Positions 35,866 through 45,331 of a stretch of 57,592 bases of DNA are shown one piece after another (the stretch's first letter is position 1; each line of letters opens with the position of its first letter). The position numbers were made by a program, and so were the translations under genes. The stretch is taken from assembly GCA_903902705.1 (NCBI GenBank), contig CAIUVX010000105.1, positions 1 through 57,592 on the forward strand, read 5' to 3'. This stretch comes from an uncultured Methylococcales bacterium. Lineage in GTDB: Bacteria; Pseudomonadota; Gammaproteobacteria; Methylococcales; Methylomonadaceae. The notes beneath the pieces were generated by a model. The model was not told where the DNA came from and searched no databases. It saw only the letters and a list, made by a program, of their open reading frames with translations.

Positions 35866-37182
35866 ATGGAATCACCAAAGTCTTTTGTTAGTTGGTTTAG
35901 AGACTCTTCTCCTTATATCCATGCGCACCGCAATAAAACCTTTGTCATCTCTTTTGGTGGTGAAGCAGTATTGGATACAGGTTTTGAACATCATGTTCAT
36001 GATTTTGCTTTGCTCAATAGCTTAGGAATACGTTTGGTGTTAGTGCATGGTATTCGTCCGCAAATTGATCAACGGCTACAAAAACTCAACGCCCCTGCCC
36101 TATTTCACCAACATTTACGCATTACCGATGATTTGGCTCTGCAATGCGTGAAAGAAGCGGCAGGTTTAGTGCGGGTAGAAATTGAGGCGTTATTATCAAT
36201 GGGATTGGCGAACTCTCCTATGGCAGGCTGTGGGCTTAAAGTCGCTTCGGGTAATTTTGTCACCGCTAAACCTATCGGGGTAATTGATGGTATCGATTAT
36301 TGCCATACGGGTGAAGTGCGGCGTATTGATAGCGGAGCGATTCATACACAACTGGATCAAAATAATGTGGTGTTAATTTCGCCTATCGGTTATTCACCCA
36401 GTGGAGAGGTGTTTAATTTATCCGCTGAGCAAGTGGCAACAGCGGTAGCGATTGCTTTAAAAGCTGAAAAATTAGTGTTATTAACCGAACAAAACTGCTG
36501 CAATCCCGATAATGCTCAGCCCATACAGCAAATGACCACCGACGAAGCAGAGTCATTTTTACAGACTTATCCATCTATTGACAATACACTATGCTTATCA
36601 CTAAAAGCAGCAATACAAAGTTGCCAAGCGGGCATAGAGCGGGTACATTTAATTGATAGAGCGGTGAACGGTGCGTTGTTGCTGGAATTGTTTAGCCGTG
36701 ATGGCATCGGCACTTTGATTAGTTCCACCGCTTTTGAAGAATTACGCGCTGCAACATTGAACGATATAGGCGGTATTTTGGAACTGATTAAGCCTTTAGA
36801 ACAACAAGGCATTCTGGCTAAACGGTCGCGTGAAAAAATCGAAATGGAAATAGCTGATTATATTGTGTTGGAACGTGATGGGCTAATTATCGCTTGTATC
36901 GCACTGCATTCTGATCTGAATGGGCAATTTGCTGCGATTGCCTGTCTTGCTGTTCATGCTGATTATCGAGGCGCGGCGCGGGGTAATCGTTTACTAACTG
37001 CGGCTTATCAAAAAGCCAAACAACTTCAACTTAAGACCTTATTTGTGCTGTCTACCCAAACTATGCACTGGTTTATTGAACGGGGTTTTTTATTATCTGA
37101 GCTTAACAGTCTTCCTGAACCACTCAAGGTACTATACAATCCGCAAAGAAACTCTAAAATTCTGTGTAAAACCATTGAGTAA
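35866..37182 (+). CDS. argA: Amino-acid N-acetyltransferase (N-acetylglutamate synthase)
   Basis: The 438-residue protein has the two-domain ArgA form. An amino-acid-kinase-like domain (about 20-285: TFVISFGGEAV, LVLVHGIRPQID, GYSPSGEVFNL) is followed by a GNAT acetyltransferase domain (about 290-438: A-D-Y-R-G-A-A-R-G-N-R-L and F-V-L-S-T-Q-T-M-H-W-F-I-E-R-G-F). It makes N-acetylglutamate from glutamate and acetyl-CoA, the first step of arginine synthesis, and is normally arginine-inhibited through the kinase-like domain. Confidence 0.93.
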   Translation: MESPKSFVSWFRDSSPYIHAHRNKTFVISFGGEAVLDTGFEHHVHDFALLNSLGIRLVLVHGIRPQIDQRLQKLNAPALFHQHLRITDDLALQCVKEAAGLVRVEIEALLSMGLANSPMAGCGLKVASGNFVTAKPIGVIDGIDYCHTGEVRRIDSGAIHTQLDQNNVVLISPIGYSPSGEVFNLSAEQVATAVAIALKAEKLVLLTEQNCCNPDNAQPIQQMTTDEAESFLQTYPSIDNTLCLSLKAAIQSCQAGIERVHLIDRAVNGALLLELFSRDGIGTLISSTAFEELRAATLNDIGGILELIKPLEQQGILAKRSREKIEMEIADYIVLERDGLIIACIALHSDLNGQFAAIACLAVHADYRGAARGNRLLTAAYQKAKQLQLKTLFVLSTQTMHWFIERGFLLSELNSLPEPLKVLYNPQRNSKILCKTIE

Positions 37183-37191
37183 CTCCTTGCT

Positions 37192-37995
37192 ATGATACGA
37201 AATCAAGCCTATCTATCGATATTGCAAATAACCGATATGCACATTCTGGGTAACTCTGGCGAAACCTTAGTAGGTGTTGATACAGAATATTATTTTCATG
37301 CGATTCTTGATCTGGCTTTTTCATCACATAATTGTTTTGATTTGGTATTAGTCACTGGGGATTTGGCGCAAACGCCTTGTGACTCTAGTTACCATCGTAT
37401 TTTACACAGGCTTGAAGCGTACCATACGCCCTGTGTGTGTTTGCCAGGTAATCATGATGATTTTGAACTGATGCAGCAGATTTTAAATACCGATAGCATC
37501 AGTTGCAATAAACAAACCGTGTTAGGTGACTGGCAGATTATTAGTTTGAATAGCCAGATAATTGGTTCGGCGGGTGGGCGATTGGCAACGGATGAATTAC
37601 AACTGCTTGAACAATGTTTAAGCGACTATCCAGATCATCATGCCATGATTGCAGTACATCACCATTGCTTACCAACTTATAGTGCGTGGATGGACACCAT
37701 GACCATCGAAAACCATCAAGAATTTTTGGCAATTATAAAACGCTATCCACAGGTAAAAGCCATCACTACAGGGCATATTCATCAACTCATGGATACCAAT
37801 ATTGGCTCTGTGCGAGTATTAGGTACACCGTCAACCTGCTTTCAATTTAGACCTAAAAGCACAAAATTTGGTATGGATGATACCGCGCCTGGTTATCGAA
37901 CTATTCAATTATATCCGAGTGGTCGAATTGAATCGGAAGTTACCCGATTATCCAAGCCTTTATCTGGTTTGCAAACAGATACCAAAGGTTACTAA
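37192..37995 (+). CDS. cpdA: 3',5'-cyclic-AMP phosphodiesterase (CpdA family)
   Basis: The 267-residue metallophosphoesterase shows the metal-binding series I-T-D-M-H, V-T-G-D-L-A-Q, P-G-N-H-D-D, V-H-H-H and T-T-G-H-I-H in order, with the class III phosphodiesterase layout. It hydrolyses cAMP in the cytoplasm. Together with the cyclic-nucleotide-binding domain in the large BLUF protein, it suggests the organism uses cyclic nucleotides. It starts 9 bp after argA. Confidence 0.88.
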   Translation: MIRNQAYLSILQITDMHILGNSGETLVGVDTEYYFHAILDLAFSSHNCFDLVLVTGDLAQTPCDSSYHRILHRLEAYHTPCVCLPGNHDDFELMQQILNTDSISCNKQTVLGDWQIISLNSQIIGSAGGRLATDELQLLEQCLSDYPDHHAMIAVHHHCLPTYSAWMDTMTIENHQEFLAIIKRYPQVKAITTGHIHQLMDTNIGSVRVLGTPSTCFQFRPKSTKFGMDDTAPGYRTIQLYPSGRIESEVTRLSKPLSGLQTDTKGY

Positions 37996-38083
37996 CACGA
38001 AAGTGCAAGCTCTACTTGCGCGTGAACAGTCGCTTTTTGTTTAAGTCACTCCAACAGCCCTCTTTTTCAACTATGAGTAGTAA

Positions 38084-38944
38084 ATGTCCAACGAATACGG
38101 AAAATTATATGTGGTTGCTACCCCTATCGGCAATTTAGCTGATATAAGTTTCAGAGCGGTCGCCACGTTAAAAGAAGTCGATTTGATTGCCGCAGAAGAT
38201 ACCCGCCATGTCGGATTATTGTTACAACATTACGGCATTACTAATAAATTAACGTCATTGCATCAGCATAATGAAGACAAAGCCGCGTTAGTATTATTGG
38301 AAAAACTCCGCGAGGGGTTATCTATCGCCTTAGTGTCTGATGCAGGCACACCGCTATTAAGCGATCCTGGTATGCCGTTGGTTAAATTAGTGAAGGATGC
38401 AGGCATTGATGTTATCCCCATTCCAGGGGCGTGTGCATTAATTGCCGCCTTGTCTGCTGCGGGTTTGCCCGTCACGCAATTTTCTTTTTTTGGTTTTTTA
38501 CCGCGCACCTCTTCTGCTCGCAAAGCCTTTTTCAGTGAACAACTGAATTGTCCAACGACGTGGGTATTTTATGAGTCCAGTCATCGTATTCTTGCCTCAT
38601 TACAAGATATGGCGACCATATTGCCGCTGAATCGACAAATCGTGATTGCCAGAGAAATCACTAAATTGTATGAAACTATCGTTAAAATGAGCCTAGAAGA
38701 CGCGCTGGCATTAGTCGCTCGCGATGATAATATGCGTAAAGGTGAATTTGTGGTGATTGTCGATGGCGCGGAAGCGGTTGATAAAAGTGAGCAACTACTG
38801 ACTGATGAACAGGAAAAAATATTACGGATATTGTTGGCTGAATGTTCCATTAAAACCTCTGTGGCATTGGCGGTAGAAATTACAGGAGCAAGAAAAAAAT
38901 CCTTATATCAAACGGCATTACTAATCGCAGGCGACAAGGAATAA
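38084..38944 (+). CDS. rsmI: 16S rRNA 2'-O-methyltransferase RsmI
   Basis: The 286-residue protein matches RsmI: LYVVATPIGNLADIS, AAEDTRHVG, LVSDAGTPLLSDPG, FFGFLPR and FYESSHRI. It methylates the ribose of C1402 in 16S rRNA using SAM. It is followed 6 bp later by the HisA-like gene, so the two are co-transcribed. Confidence 0.95.
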   Translation: MSNEYGKLYVVATPIGNLADISFRAVATLKEVDLIAAEDTRHVGLLLQHYGITNKLTSLHQHNEDKAALVLLEKLREGLSIALVSDAGTPLLSDPGMPLVKLVKDAGIDVIPIPGACALIAALSAAGLPVTQFSFFGFLPRTSSARKAFFSEQLNCPTTWVFYESSHRILASLQDMATILPLNRQIVIAREITKLYETIVKMSLEDALALVARDDNMRKGEFVVIVDGAEAVDKSEQLLTDEQEKILRILLAECSIKTSVALAVEITGARKKSLYQTALLIAGDKE

Positions 38945-38950
38945 CCTGTC

Positions 38951-39628
38951 GTGCGCTTAATTCCTGTGCTTGATTTAAAAGACGGCGTGGTGGTTCATGC
39001 GCAACGCGGTCAACGTGCCTCTTATCAACCGATTAATTCACCCTTAAGCCCCAGTGCTAATGTTTATGCTGTCATCGACGCATTTTTACAACTGCATGAT
39101 TTTAGCGTTATCTATATAGCGGATTTGAATGCCATTACTCAGCAAGGCGATAATCAGGCGTTAATTCATGCGGTATTGCAGCATTACCCGTTTATTACTT
39201 TTTGGCTAGATGCAGGCTATCAATCGCCTAGTTTAGCGTTTGCAGGGGTGAGTAATTATCGAGCTGTATTAGGTAGCGAATGTTGTACCGCTAAACAACT
39301 ACTAGCAACAAAAAATGCCCTGTTATCGTTAGATTTTTCCTCAGATAATCAACCGTTAGGCGAGGCACAATTATTTGATGATAGCCACTTATGGTCTGAG
39401 CAAGTCATCATCATGACACTGGCGCGAGTTGGTAGTGACATAGGCGTTGATAGTGAAAAATTACGTTTTTACCAACAAAACTATCCACAAACAGAATTTA
39501 TCGCGGCGGGTGGTGTGCGCAACAAAGCCGACTTACAACAGCTTAAAGCCATTGGTATTAATAGCGTTTTAGTCGCCAGTGCCTTACATACAAAAGCAAT
39601 AAGCAAAGCCGATCTTACTAATCTATAG
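38951..39628 (+). CDS. HisA/HisF-like TIM-barrel protein of the H4MPT/methylofuran-linked C1 gene set
   Basis: This 225-residue GTG-started gene encodes a HisA-like barrel: R-L-I-P-V-L-D-L-K-D-G-V-V-V-H-A at the N-terminus, IYIADLNAI, and a phosphate-binding I-A-A-G-G-V-R near the C-terminus. Methylotrophs carry such a HisA relative (orf9 in Methylobacterium) among the C1-carrier genes, where it is thought to act in cofactor synthesis rather than histidine synthesis. It is shorter than true HisA. Here it follows rsmI and lies 13 kb from the fae operon. Confidence 0.75.
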   Translation: MRLIPVLDLKDGVVVHAQRGQRASYQPINSPLSPSANVYAVIDAFLQLHDFSVIYIADLNAITQQGDNQALIHAVLQHYPFITFWLDAGYQSPSLAFAGVSNYRAVLGSECCTAKQLLATKNALLSLDFSSDNQPLGEAQLFDDSHLWSEQVIIMTLARVGSDIGVDSEKLRFYQQNYPQTEFIAAGGVRNKADLQQLKAIGINSVLVASALHTKAISKADLTNL

Positions 39629-39634
39629 ACAAAA

Positions 39635-39659
39635 GGGTAGTGGGTTTAACCTACTACCC
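39635..39659. terminator. Hairpin between convergent genes
   Basis: Stem GGGTAGT / ACTACCC with extra pairing of GGGTT and AACC. It overlaps the prmC stop codon and ends the plus-strand rsmI unit. Confidence 0.6.
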
Positions 39660-40541
39660 GCGACTCACTAACGGTATTCTTGAATTTTTATGATTTTTTC
39701 CGTAGGTAACGCGGAGCTGTCCCGATAAATCTCGATAGGATTGCACCTTATCATAAGCCAGTGCGTTAAAAATGGCTTGTACTTGTGGGGCTTGATTATA
39801 GCCATGTTCGATTAATAAATGCCCATGAGGTTTTAAATAGTACCGCGCTTTATCGGCGATTATTTCAATATCGCTTAAACCGTGATTATCAGCAATTAAC
39901 GCGCTTTTGGGTTCAAAGCGCACATCACCTTGCTGTAAATGTTCATCCTCTGGGTCAATATAAGGCGGGTTGCTGATTACTAAATCAAACAACTCATTTG
40001 GCACACTACAAAACCAATCGCTTTGATAAAATTCAATGTTAGTGAGTTGGTGCTGCTGGGCGTTGTGCTTAGCAACATTTAACGCCGCTAAACTGGTATC
40101 GACTGCGATAACCTGAGCGTTAGGACGTTCTGTCGCCAGTGTCACTGCAATAATGCCTGAGCCTGTGCCTAAATCAATGAGTTTCACAGCCTGATGTTTG
40201 GGAATTAATTCTAAACTCAATTCAATCAATAATTCGGTGTCGGGTCTGGGGATTAATACATCTGATGTGACCGTAAAATCCCTAGACCAAAATTCGCGAG
40301 TGCCTGTGAGGTAGGCAATCGGTATGCCTTGTTCGCGTTGCTTAATCAATACTTCAAAGGCGTTGATTTGCTGGTCTGTTAGGGTGTTATCACACCATGC
40401 GCGTAGATAAGTTTTGGGTTTACTCAGTACAAAACCCAGTAGTATCTCGGCATCTAATAACGGGGAGTCGGACTGGTTTGTTAAGATGTTAGCGGCGTTT
40501 GCTAATAGGTTTTTTATAGTAGTCATGAAGGTTTTTAGCAT
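39654..40541 (-). CDS. prmC: Peptide chain release factor N5-glutamine methyltransferase
   Basis: The 295-residue protein has the PrmC helical N-domain, the GIPIAYLTGTREFWSRDF linker, SAM motif I LIDLGTGSGIIAV and the catalytic NPPY motif (VISNPPYID). It methylates the GGQ glutamine of release factors 1 and 2. The start at 40541 overlaps the moeA stop (TAATG), which fits coupling; an ATG 15 bp further in is also possible. Confidence 0.92.
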   Translation of the reverse strand: MLKTFMTTIKNLLANAANILTNQSDSPLLDAEILLGFVLSKPKTYLRAWCDNTLTDQQINAFEVLIKQREQGIPIAYLTGTREFWSRDFTVTSDVLIPRPDTELLIELSLELIPKHQAVKLIDLGTGSGIIAVTLATERPNAQVIAVDTSLAALNVAKHNAQQHQLTNIEFYQSDWFCSVPNELFDLVISNPPYIDPEDEHLQQGDVRFEPKSALIADNHGLSDIEIIADKARYYLKPHGHLLIEHGYNQAPQVQAIFNALAYDKVQSYRDLSGQLRVTYGKNHKNSRIPLVSRG

Positions 40542-41782
40542 TACAAAAATGTACTAAATGGTTCAATTAGCACTTTATCACCTGCCTCTACACCTTGGCA
40601 TTCACTAGGTAACACAATATAACAATTTGCTAGACTCAACGCGCTGAGGATATTCGCGCCTTGTTGACCTGCGCTAACAACGAAAAAATCACCGTTTTCA
40701 TGTTGTGTGAATATGCCACGCTGAAATTCTTGCCGTCCTGCGGATTTTTTGAGTGAACTGCTACAGGTTGCTATGAGTTGTAACGGGCGAGTAGTTGCCG
40801 CCCCCGCTAGTTGTTTTAAAGCGGGTGAGACTATTTTTTGAAATGTTACTTGTGCAGAGACAGGATTACCAGGAAGACCAAAAAAATAACACTCACCAAT
40901 ATTGCCAAAAGTGAGTGGCTTACCAGGTTTGATGGCAATTTTCCAAAAATTAACGTCGCCACAGGCGGTTAATACTTCTTTGACATAATCCGCATCACCG
41001 ACTGACGCACCACCTGTGCTAATAATGACATCGTGGTTTTTTGCGGCGGCGGTAAACGCGTCAGTGAGGGCGTGTTTATTATCCGCAATCACGCCTAAAT
41101 CGGTGACTTGATAACAAGCGTCGCTTAGTGATGCTGTCAACAGGTAGCGGTTGCTATCGTAAATTTTCCCTGTGGTTAACGCTTGCCCTAGGGCTATTAA
41201 CTCATCTCCTGTGGAAAAAATAGCGATGTTAAGAGCGCGGTATATCCTTACCTCACTCACACCAGCGGTTGCTAATAACGCCAAATCCACCGCTGTTAAT
41301 TTTTTGGACTGTTCACATAATAAGCTACCTTGTGAAACATCTTCGCCCACTGCTCTGACGTTTTGATGAGTTTTAGTATCAGCAGGAAAATGCACAGTTT
41401 GACCATCAAGTTGAATATGCTCCTGCATAATGACGCTATCTGCTTGTTCGGGTAATACCGCGCCTGTGAAAATACGCACGCATTGCCCTGCTTGCATTCG
41501 ACCTTGAAAGGGTTTACCTGCCCACGATATGCCAATTAATTCCAGTGTGAAAGGCTGTTCATGCGCATCACTACTGGCAAACGCATAGCCATCCATTGCT
41601 GAGTTGCGATCATGCGGAATATCAAGCGGTGAATAAATTGTGTCGGCTAATACCCGCCCTAAAGCATTTTTTAGGCTAACAGTTTCTGTATCAGTAATTG
41701 CTTGGATTGCTGCACTAATACGTTCGAGTGCGTCATTTACTGTAAGCAAAGGGCTTTTTTCTAGGCTACAAGGATCAGTCAT
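40541..41782 (-). CDS. moeA: Molybdopterin molybdenumtransferase
   Basis: The 413-residue protein carries MoeA hallmarks: P-H-D-R-N-S-A-M-D-G-Y-A, I-F-T-G-A-V-L-P, IFSTGDELI, ISTGGASVGD, and L-P-G-N-P-V-S-A. It inserts molybdate into adenylated molybdopterin. It overlaps mobB by 4 bp at its start and prmC at its end. The methylotroph context suggests use by molybdenum enzymes such as formate dehydrogenase, which is not in the window. Confidence 0.95.
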   Translation of the reverse strand: MTDPCSLEKSPLLTVNDALERISAAIQAITDTETVSLKNALGRVLADTIYSPLDIPHDRNSAMDGYAFASSDAHEQPFTLELIGISWAGKPFQGRMQAGQCVRIFTGAVLPEQADSVIMQEHIQLDGQTVHFPADTKTHQNVRAVGEDVSQGSLLCEQSKKLTAVDLALLATAGVSEVRIYRALNIAIFSTGDELIALGQALTTGKIYDSNRYLLTASLSDACYQVTDLGVIADNKHALTDAFTAAAKNHDVIISTGGASVGDADYVKEVLTACGDVNFWKIAIKPGKPLTFGNIGECYFFGLPGNPVSAQVTFQKIVSPALKQLAGAATTRPLQLIATCSSSLKKSAGRQEFQRGIFTQHENGDFFVVSAGQQGANILSALSLANCYIVLPSECQGVEAGDKVLIEPFSTFL

Positions 41783-42297
41783 AAGAGGGTCAAAATAAAA
41801 TCAGCGATAAGTTCAGCTTGATTAAGATTAAGCTGGGTTAGATAGTCAGGCGTTGTTAGCGGGCTGTCGGTCGCTATAGCAATAATATAGGGATCATTCG
41901 GATACAATAACGCTTGCTTGAGCGCAGGGCGGTGTAATTCAATTTTTGGAATAGCGTCGGTTTTAAAGCCTTCAATCAACAATAAATCCAATTCGGATTG
42001 ATCGAAAAACTCTAGCTGCTGGTCTAAACACGATTCTTGCTGTGGGGTTAATTCGGTAATGATGGCGCGGCGGTAATTCGATACCAGCATGACAGGACTA
42101 GCTCCCGCTTTGCGTAACCGATAACTGTCTTTGCCCTGATGGTCAATTTCAAAATCATGATGGCTGTGTTTAATCAAGCCAATACGCACGCCGTGATTTT
42201 TTAATAGCGGAATAATCTGGGTCAACAAAGTCGTTTTTCCCGTGCCACTTGCGGCAGCAAAACCAAGGAGTGGAACGTGGGCATTGGGCAGAGTCAT
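41779..42297 (-). CDS. mobB: Molybdopterin-guanine dinucleotide biosynthesis protein B
   Basis: The 172-residue P-loop protein has Walker A G-F-A-A-A-S-G-T-G-K-T-T, the GLIKHSHHDFEID segment and the E-G-F-K motif typical of MobB. It is an accessory GTP-binding protein in making the guanine dinucleotide form of the molybdenum cofactor. First gene of the mobB-moeA-prmC unit. Confidence 0.92.
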   Translation of the reverse strand: MTLPNAHVPLLGFAAASGTGKTTLLTQIIPLLKNHGVRIGLIKHSHHDFEIDHQGKDSYRLRKAGASPVMLVSNYRRAIITELTPQQESCLDQQLEFFDQSELDLLLIEGFKTDAIPKIELHRPALKQALLYPNDPYIIAIATDSPLTTPDYLTQLNLNQAELIADFILTLL

Positions 42298-42382
42298 AAA
42301 ATGGATTAATTGGTTATCGTGAGCTAAGCTATTCTAAGGTATTATTATGCCTGACACTATTCATTGACTCTTGGAGTGCGTT

Positions 42383-42727
42383 TTGATTATTAGGTTTTTT
42401 TTCTCTTTATTGCTAATGACCATAATTTACTTTGGTTTTCGGACTTTTTTACGAAAAATAAGCAATAGCGCACAATGGCAAAGCTTTTGGATGGTGTTGA
42501 CAGGTGAAAAACCAGAAACATCACGACAAAACGGTGGTTTTGATAACAAAGGAAAAATGACTGAAGCTGAAGCCTATGAAATATTAGGCTTAAAAGTTGG
42601 CGCGTCCAAACAAGATATTACTGAAGCTCACCGCAAACTTATTCAAAAAAATCATCCAGATCATGGCGGCTCTGATTATTTGGCGGCAAAAATCAATTTA
42701 GCAAAAAAAACGTTGTTGAAAAAATAG
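42383..42727 (+). CDS. Membrane-anchored J-domain protein
   Basis: The TTG at 42383 has a GGAG site 6 bp upstream; an earlier in-frame TTG at 42371 lacks one. The 114-residue product has one N-terminal membrane helix ([18 protein letters not shown]) and a C-terminal J domain (about 65-114) with EAYEILGL and the HPD motif (K-N-H-P-D-H-G-G-S), resembling TIM14-like DnaJ proteins. It would stimulate DnaK at the inner membrane. Divergent from mobB. Confidence 0.8.
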   Translation: MIIRFFFSLLLMTIIYFGFRTFLRKISNSAQWQSFWMVLTGEKPETSRQNGGFDNKGKMTEAEAYEILGLKVGASKQDITEAHRKLIQKNHPDHGGSDYLAAKINLAKKTLLKK

Positions 42728-43336
42728 TTTTCTATTTATAAATCAATTTATTAGCTTGTTAAGCTTCCATTTTCTTTATCGCGACAACTCACTATTTCTT
42801 CTTGTACGCTAAAAAGCAACTGTTTGCGCATCTAAGTCTTCCTTAATGGTAATAATCTCAAGACAGCTAAAATCCATCATTTTACCGATATTTCAAATAA
42901 TTCAATGACTAAGCTCAAAGAATAACACCCTGTTAGCACCGCTATTTTTGGGTAAAAAATCACATCCATAAATAAAAAAAATCAATTATTTCAATTGATA
43001 ATAAAAAGATGTTAAAGTTAATCCTAAGGATAGCGCTTTAACTGACAGACAAAAAAAGTTTTCTAGCTTGTGGCGAGCAACAGACAAAATAAAGTTCATC
43101 AGTGAACAGTACGGATACCGATATGGGTGGGACTATTTACCAAAACAACAAACATCTCGACGCAAGTATAGTTGCTATGTGCGTGATGGAAAGACCATAA
43201 GTCGAAAATTTCTAATTATTGTAAAAATTCGTGTACTGAAACGCACGTCTTATTGCGGTTACAGAAATGGTAAACCAGTCAATACTTAAAAGCTTACACC
43301 ACTTCGACTTAAGAGCGATTAACTAAGGAGTTAATT
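42728..43336. other. 609-bp AT-rich interval before rpoS
   Basis: No recognised gene. A GTG-started frame at 43068-43289 encodes 73 Arg/Tyr-rich residues (contains K-F-I-S-E-Q-Y-G-Y-R-Y-G-W-D-Y) with no ribosome site that I would trust. A hairpin GTTAAAG / CTTTAAC spans 43011-43042 with an inner TCCTAAGGA. Long rpoS leaders are common, so the interval may be a regulated 5' region; that is inference. Confidence 0.35.
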
Positions 43337-44386
43337 ATGATTAAAGAATTAATTGAACCAACGGATGACGACATCGTACTGACACTTGATGACGACATCG
43401 TACTGACACTTGATGACGATTTATCCTTCGATGGCGAATTTGATGTTGCCTCTGTGATTATTGAAAAGCTGAGTAGTGACAGTTATAACCATATTGACGA
43501 CACTGACAATGACAACGACGATGTTGCGGCTGTTATTAAATCGCGTAGTAGCGGGGAATTCGATGCAACGCGTGTTTATCTCAATGAACTATGTCGATCA
43601 CAATTATTAACAGCCGAGCAAGAAAGGCATTATGGTAAGAAAGCGTTGCTGGGCGACCAAAAAGCTCGCAAAATAATGATTGAAAGCAATTTGCGACTGG
43701 TGGTAAAAATTGCTAGGCGTTATTTAAACAGAGGCTTGCCGTTATTGGATTTAATTGAAGAAGGTAATCTCGGTTTAATTCGGGCGGTGGAAAAATTTGA
43801 TCCAGATAAAGGTTTTCGATTTTCAACCTATGCGACTTGGTGGATACGCCAAACTATTGAACGCGCACTGATGAATCAAACGCGCACCATTCGTTTGCCG
43901 ATACACATCGTTAAGGAAATGAATACTTATCTTAAAGCGCAACGCTATTTAGCAAACGCGCTAGATCATGAGCCTAGTGCCTTAGATATTGCAGAACACC
44001 TCAATAAGCCTGTCAGTAAAGTTGAAAAAATGCTCAAACTCAATGAGAGGGTAACTTCTGTTGATGTCCCAAGTGGTAAGGATTTTGACAAGCCCTTAGT
44101 TGAGTCACTTTCCGATGAAACAAGTAAGTCGCATGAAGACCGAATGCAGGAATACGGAATTAAACAAAATGTTACAGGTTGGGTGTTTGAGTTGCCCGAA
44201 AAACAACGTGAAGTGATATGCCGTCGTTATGGGCTTTGCGGCTATGAAGATGCAACATTGGAACAAGTCGCACAAGAATTAGGCGTTACCCGTGAACGAG
44301 TCAGACAAATTCAAATGGATGGATTAAGGCAATTAAAAGAAATTTTAAAATCACACGGCTATTCGTTTGAAGCTATTTTTAACTAA
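43337..44386 (+). CDS. rpoS: RNA polymerase sigma factor RpoS
   Basis: The 349-residue sigma-70 family protein matches RpoS in regions 1.2-4: [72 protein letters not shown], and region 4 [12 protein letters not shown]. It directs stationary-phase/stress transcription. The ribosome site CTAAGGAG is strong. The N-terminal 70 residues are very acidic and begin with a duplicated D-D-D-I-V-L-T-L unit encoded by an exact 24-bp tandem repeat. Confidence 0.9.
   Translation: MIKELIEPTDDDIVLTLDDDIVLTLDDDLSFDGEFDVASVIIEKLSSDSYNHIDDTDNDNDDVAAVIKSRSSGEFDATRVYLNELCRSQLLTAEQERHYGKKALLGDQKARKIMIESNLRLVVKIARRYLNRGLPLLDLIEEGNLGLIRAVEKFDPDKGFRFSTYATWWIRQTIERALMNQTRTIRLPIHIVKEMNTYLKAQRYLANALDHEPSALDIAEHLNKPVSKVEKMLKLNERVTSVDVPSGKDFDKPLVESLSDETSKSHEDRMQEYGIKQNVTGWVFELPEKQREVICRRYGLCGYEDATLEQVAQELGVTRERVRQIQMDGLRQLKEILKSHGYSFEAIFN
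43364..43411 (+). repeat. Exact 24-bp tandem duplication in rpoS
   Basis: GATGACGACATCGTACTGAC followed by ACTT occurs twice back to back (43364-43387 and 43388-43411), and a partial third unit (GATGACGAT) follows. In frame it encodes repeated DDDIVLTL. Confidence 0.9.
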
Positions 44387-44420
44387 AGGAATGGGCATTG
44401 AACAAGAACGCTATCGACGA

Positions 44421-44451
44421 ATGACTATGCTTAATCGGCGGGCATAGTCAT
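44421..44451. terminator. Bidirectional hairpin after rpoS
   Basis: ATGACTATGC and GCATAGTCAT form a 10-bp stem between the convergent rpoS and nitrilase-family genes. Confidence 0.65.
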
Positions 44452-44467
44452 CGTTTGTGTAGCTTTC

Positions 44468-45331
44468 TTAGCGAAAACGAGTTTGTAACGACCAATCGCG
44501 ATAATTAAACACTTGCCCTTGCTGTCTGACAGTGTCGATAGTATCCAAGCAAATTTCGGCAATTACCCATTGTACAGCGTTGAATGCCCCCATATCGAGA
44601 ATACCATCATCAGGAAAACCGCGATCAACAGGCGTATAAATAGCGGATGCACCCACATTGACATCGACTGCTTCCGACCACGGCGCATCGCCAACGAGAG
44701 AAGATTGCACCACATAACATTGATTTTCTAAAGCCCTTGCCTGACAGCCAATTTTAACCCGATTGTAACCCGCCATAGTGTCAGTACAAGTAGGTACTAA
44801 AATCAGCACACAGCCTGCCTCGATTTGTTGTCTTGCCAGCAATGGAAACTCACTGTCATAACAAACGTTAATTCCAATTTTCCCATACTCGGTGGCAAAA
44901 CACTTTATTTCCGTACCGCCTTGAATTAGCCATTGTTCATTTTCAAAACGCGTCATCATCAACTTATCTTGATAATCAAAATGACCGTCTGGCATAAAAA
45001 AATAGGCGCGATTGCGATACGCGCCAGATTCGGTACGCACAGGAAATGTCCCTGCTTGAATATAGCATTGATATTGTTTAGCCAAGGATTGAAACAAATG
45101 GAGGTAATCATCATGCAGAGTTTGCATAGCATCCAGTTGTTTGCTTAATGAGGAGTAAACCTCCGCTTCAAACAAGGAAGCCAGTTCCATGCTGGCATAC
45201 TCAGGAAATAATAAAATTTTAGCATTTTGCTGTACCGCTTCATCAACCCAGACCGTAATTTTATCTTGATAATCTTGCCACGTTTCCAAAAAACTGATGT
45301 TGTATTGCGCCGCTGCAATTTTAATGTTCAT
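44468..45331 (-). CDS. Carbon-nitrogen hydrolase (nitrilase superfamily)
   Basis: The 287-residue protein has the Glu-Lys-Cys triad in context: FPEYASMEL (Glu44), Y-Q-D-K-L-M-M-T and INVCYDSEFP. It hydrolyses an amide or nitrile-type C-N bond in the cytoplasm; the substrate is unknown. The gene overlaps the upstream acetyltransferase gene by 11 bp. Relatives occur as a hydrolase-GNAT pair or fusion, which supports a shared substrate. Confidence 0.85.
   Translation of the reverse strand: MNIKIAAAQYNISFLETWQDYQDKITVWVDEAVQQNAKILLFPEYASMELASLFEAEVYSSLSKQLDAMQTLHDDYLHLFQSLAKQYQCYIQAGTFPVRTESGAYRNRAYFFMPDGHFDYQDKLMMTRFENEQWLIQGGTEIKCFATEYGKIGINVCYDSEFPLLARQQIEAGCVLILVPTCTDTMAGYNRVKIGCQARALENQCYVVQSSLVGDAPWSEAVDVNVGASAIYTPVDRGFPDDGILDMGAFNAVQWVIAEICLDTIDTVRQQGQVFNYRDWSLQTRFR

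Noticed and set aside
38951-39628. True histidine-biosynthetic hisA
   Set aside because: The protein is short, weakly conserved in HisA catalytic regions, not near his genes, and matches the HisA relative kept with methylotroph C1-carrier genes.
43068-43289. 73-codon GTG-started frame before rpoS
   Set aside because: No good ribosome site, no recognised family; mentioned only in the description of the interval.
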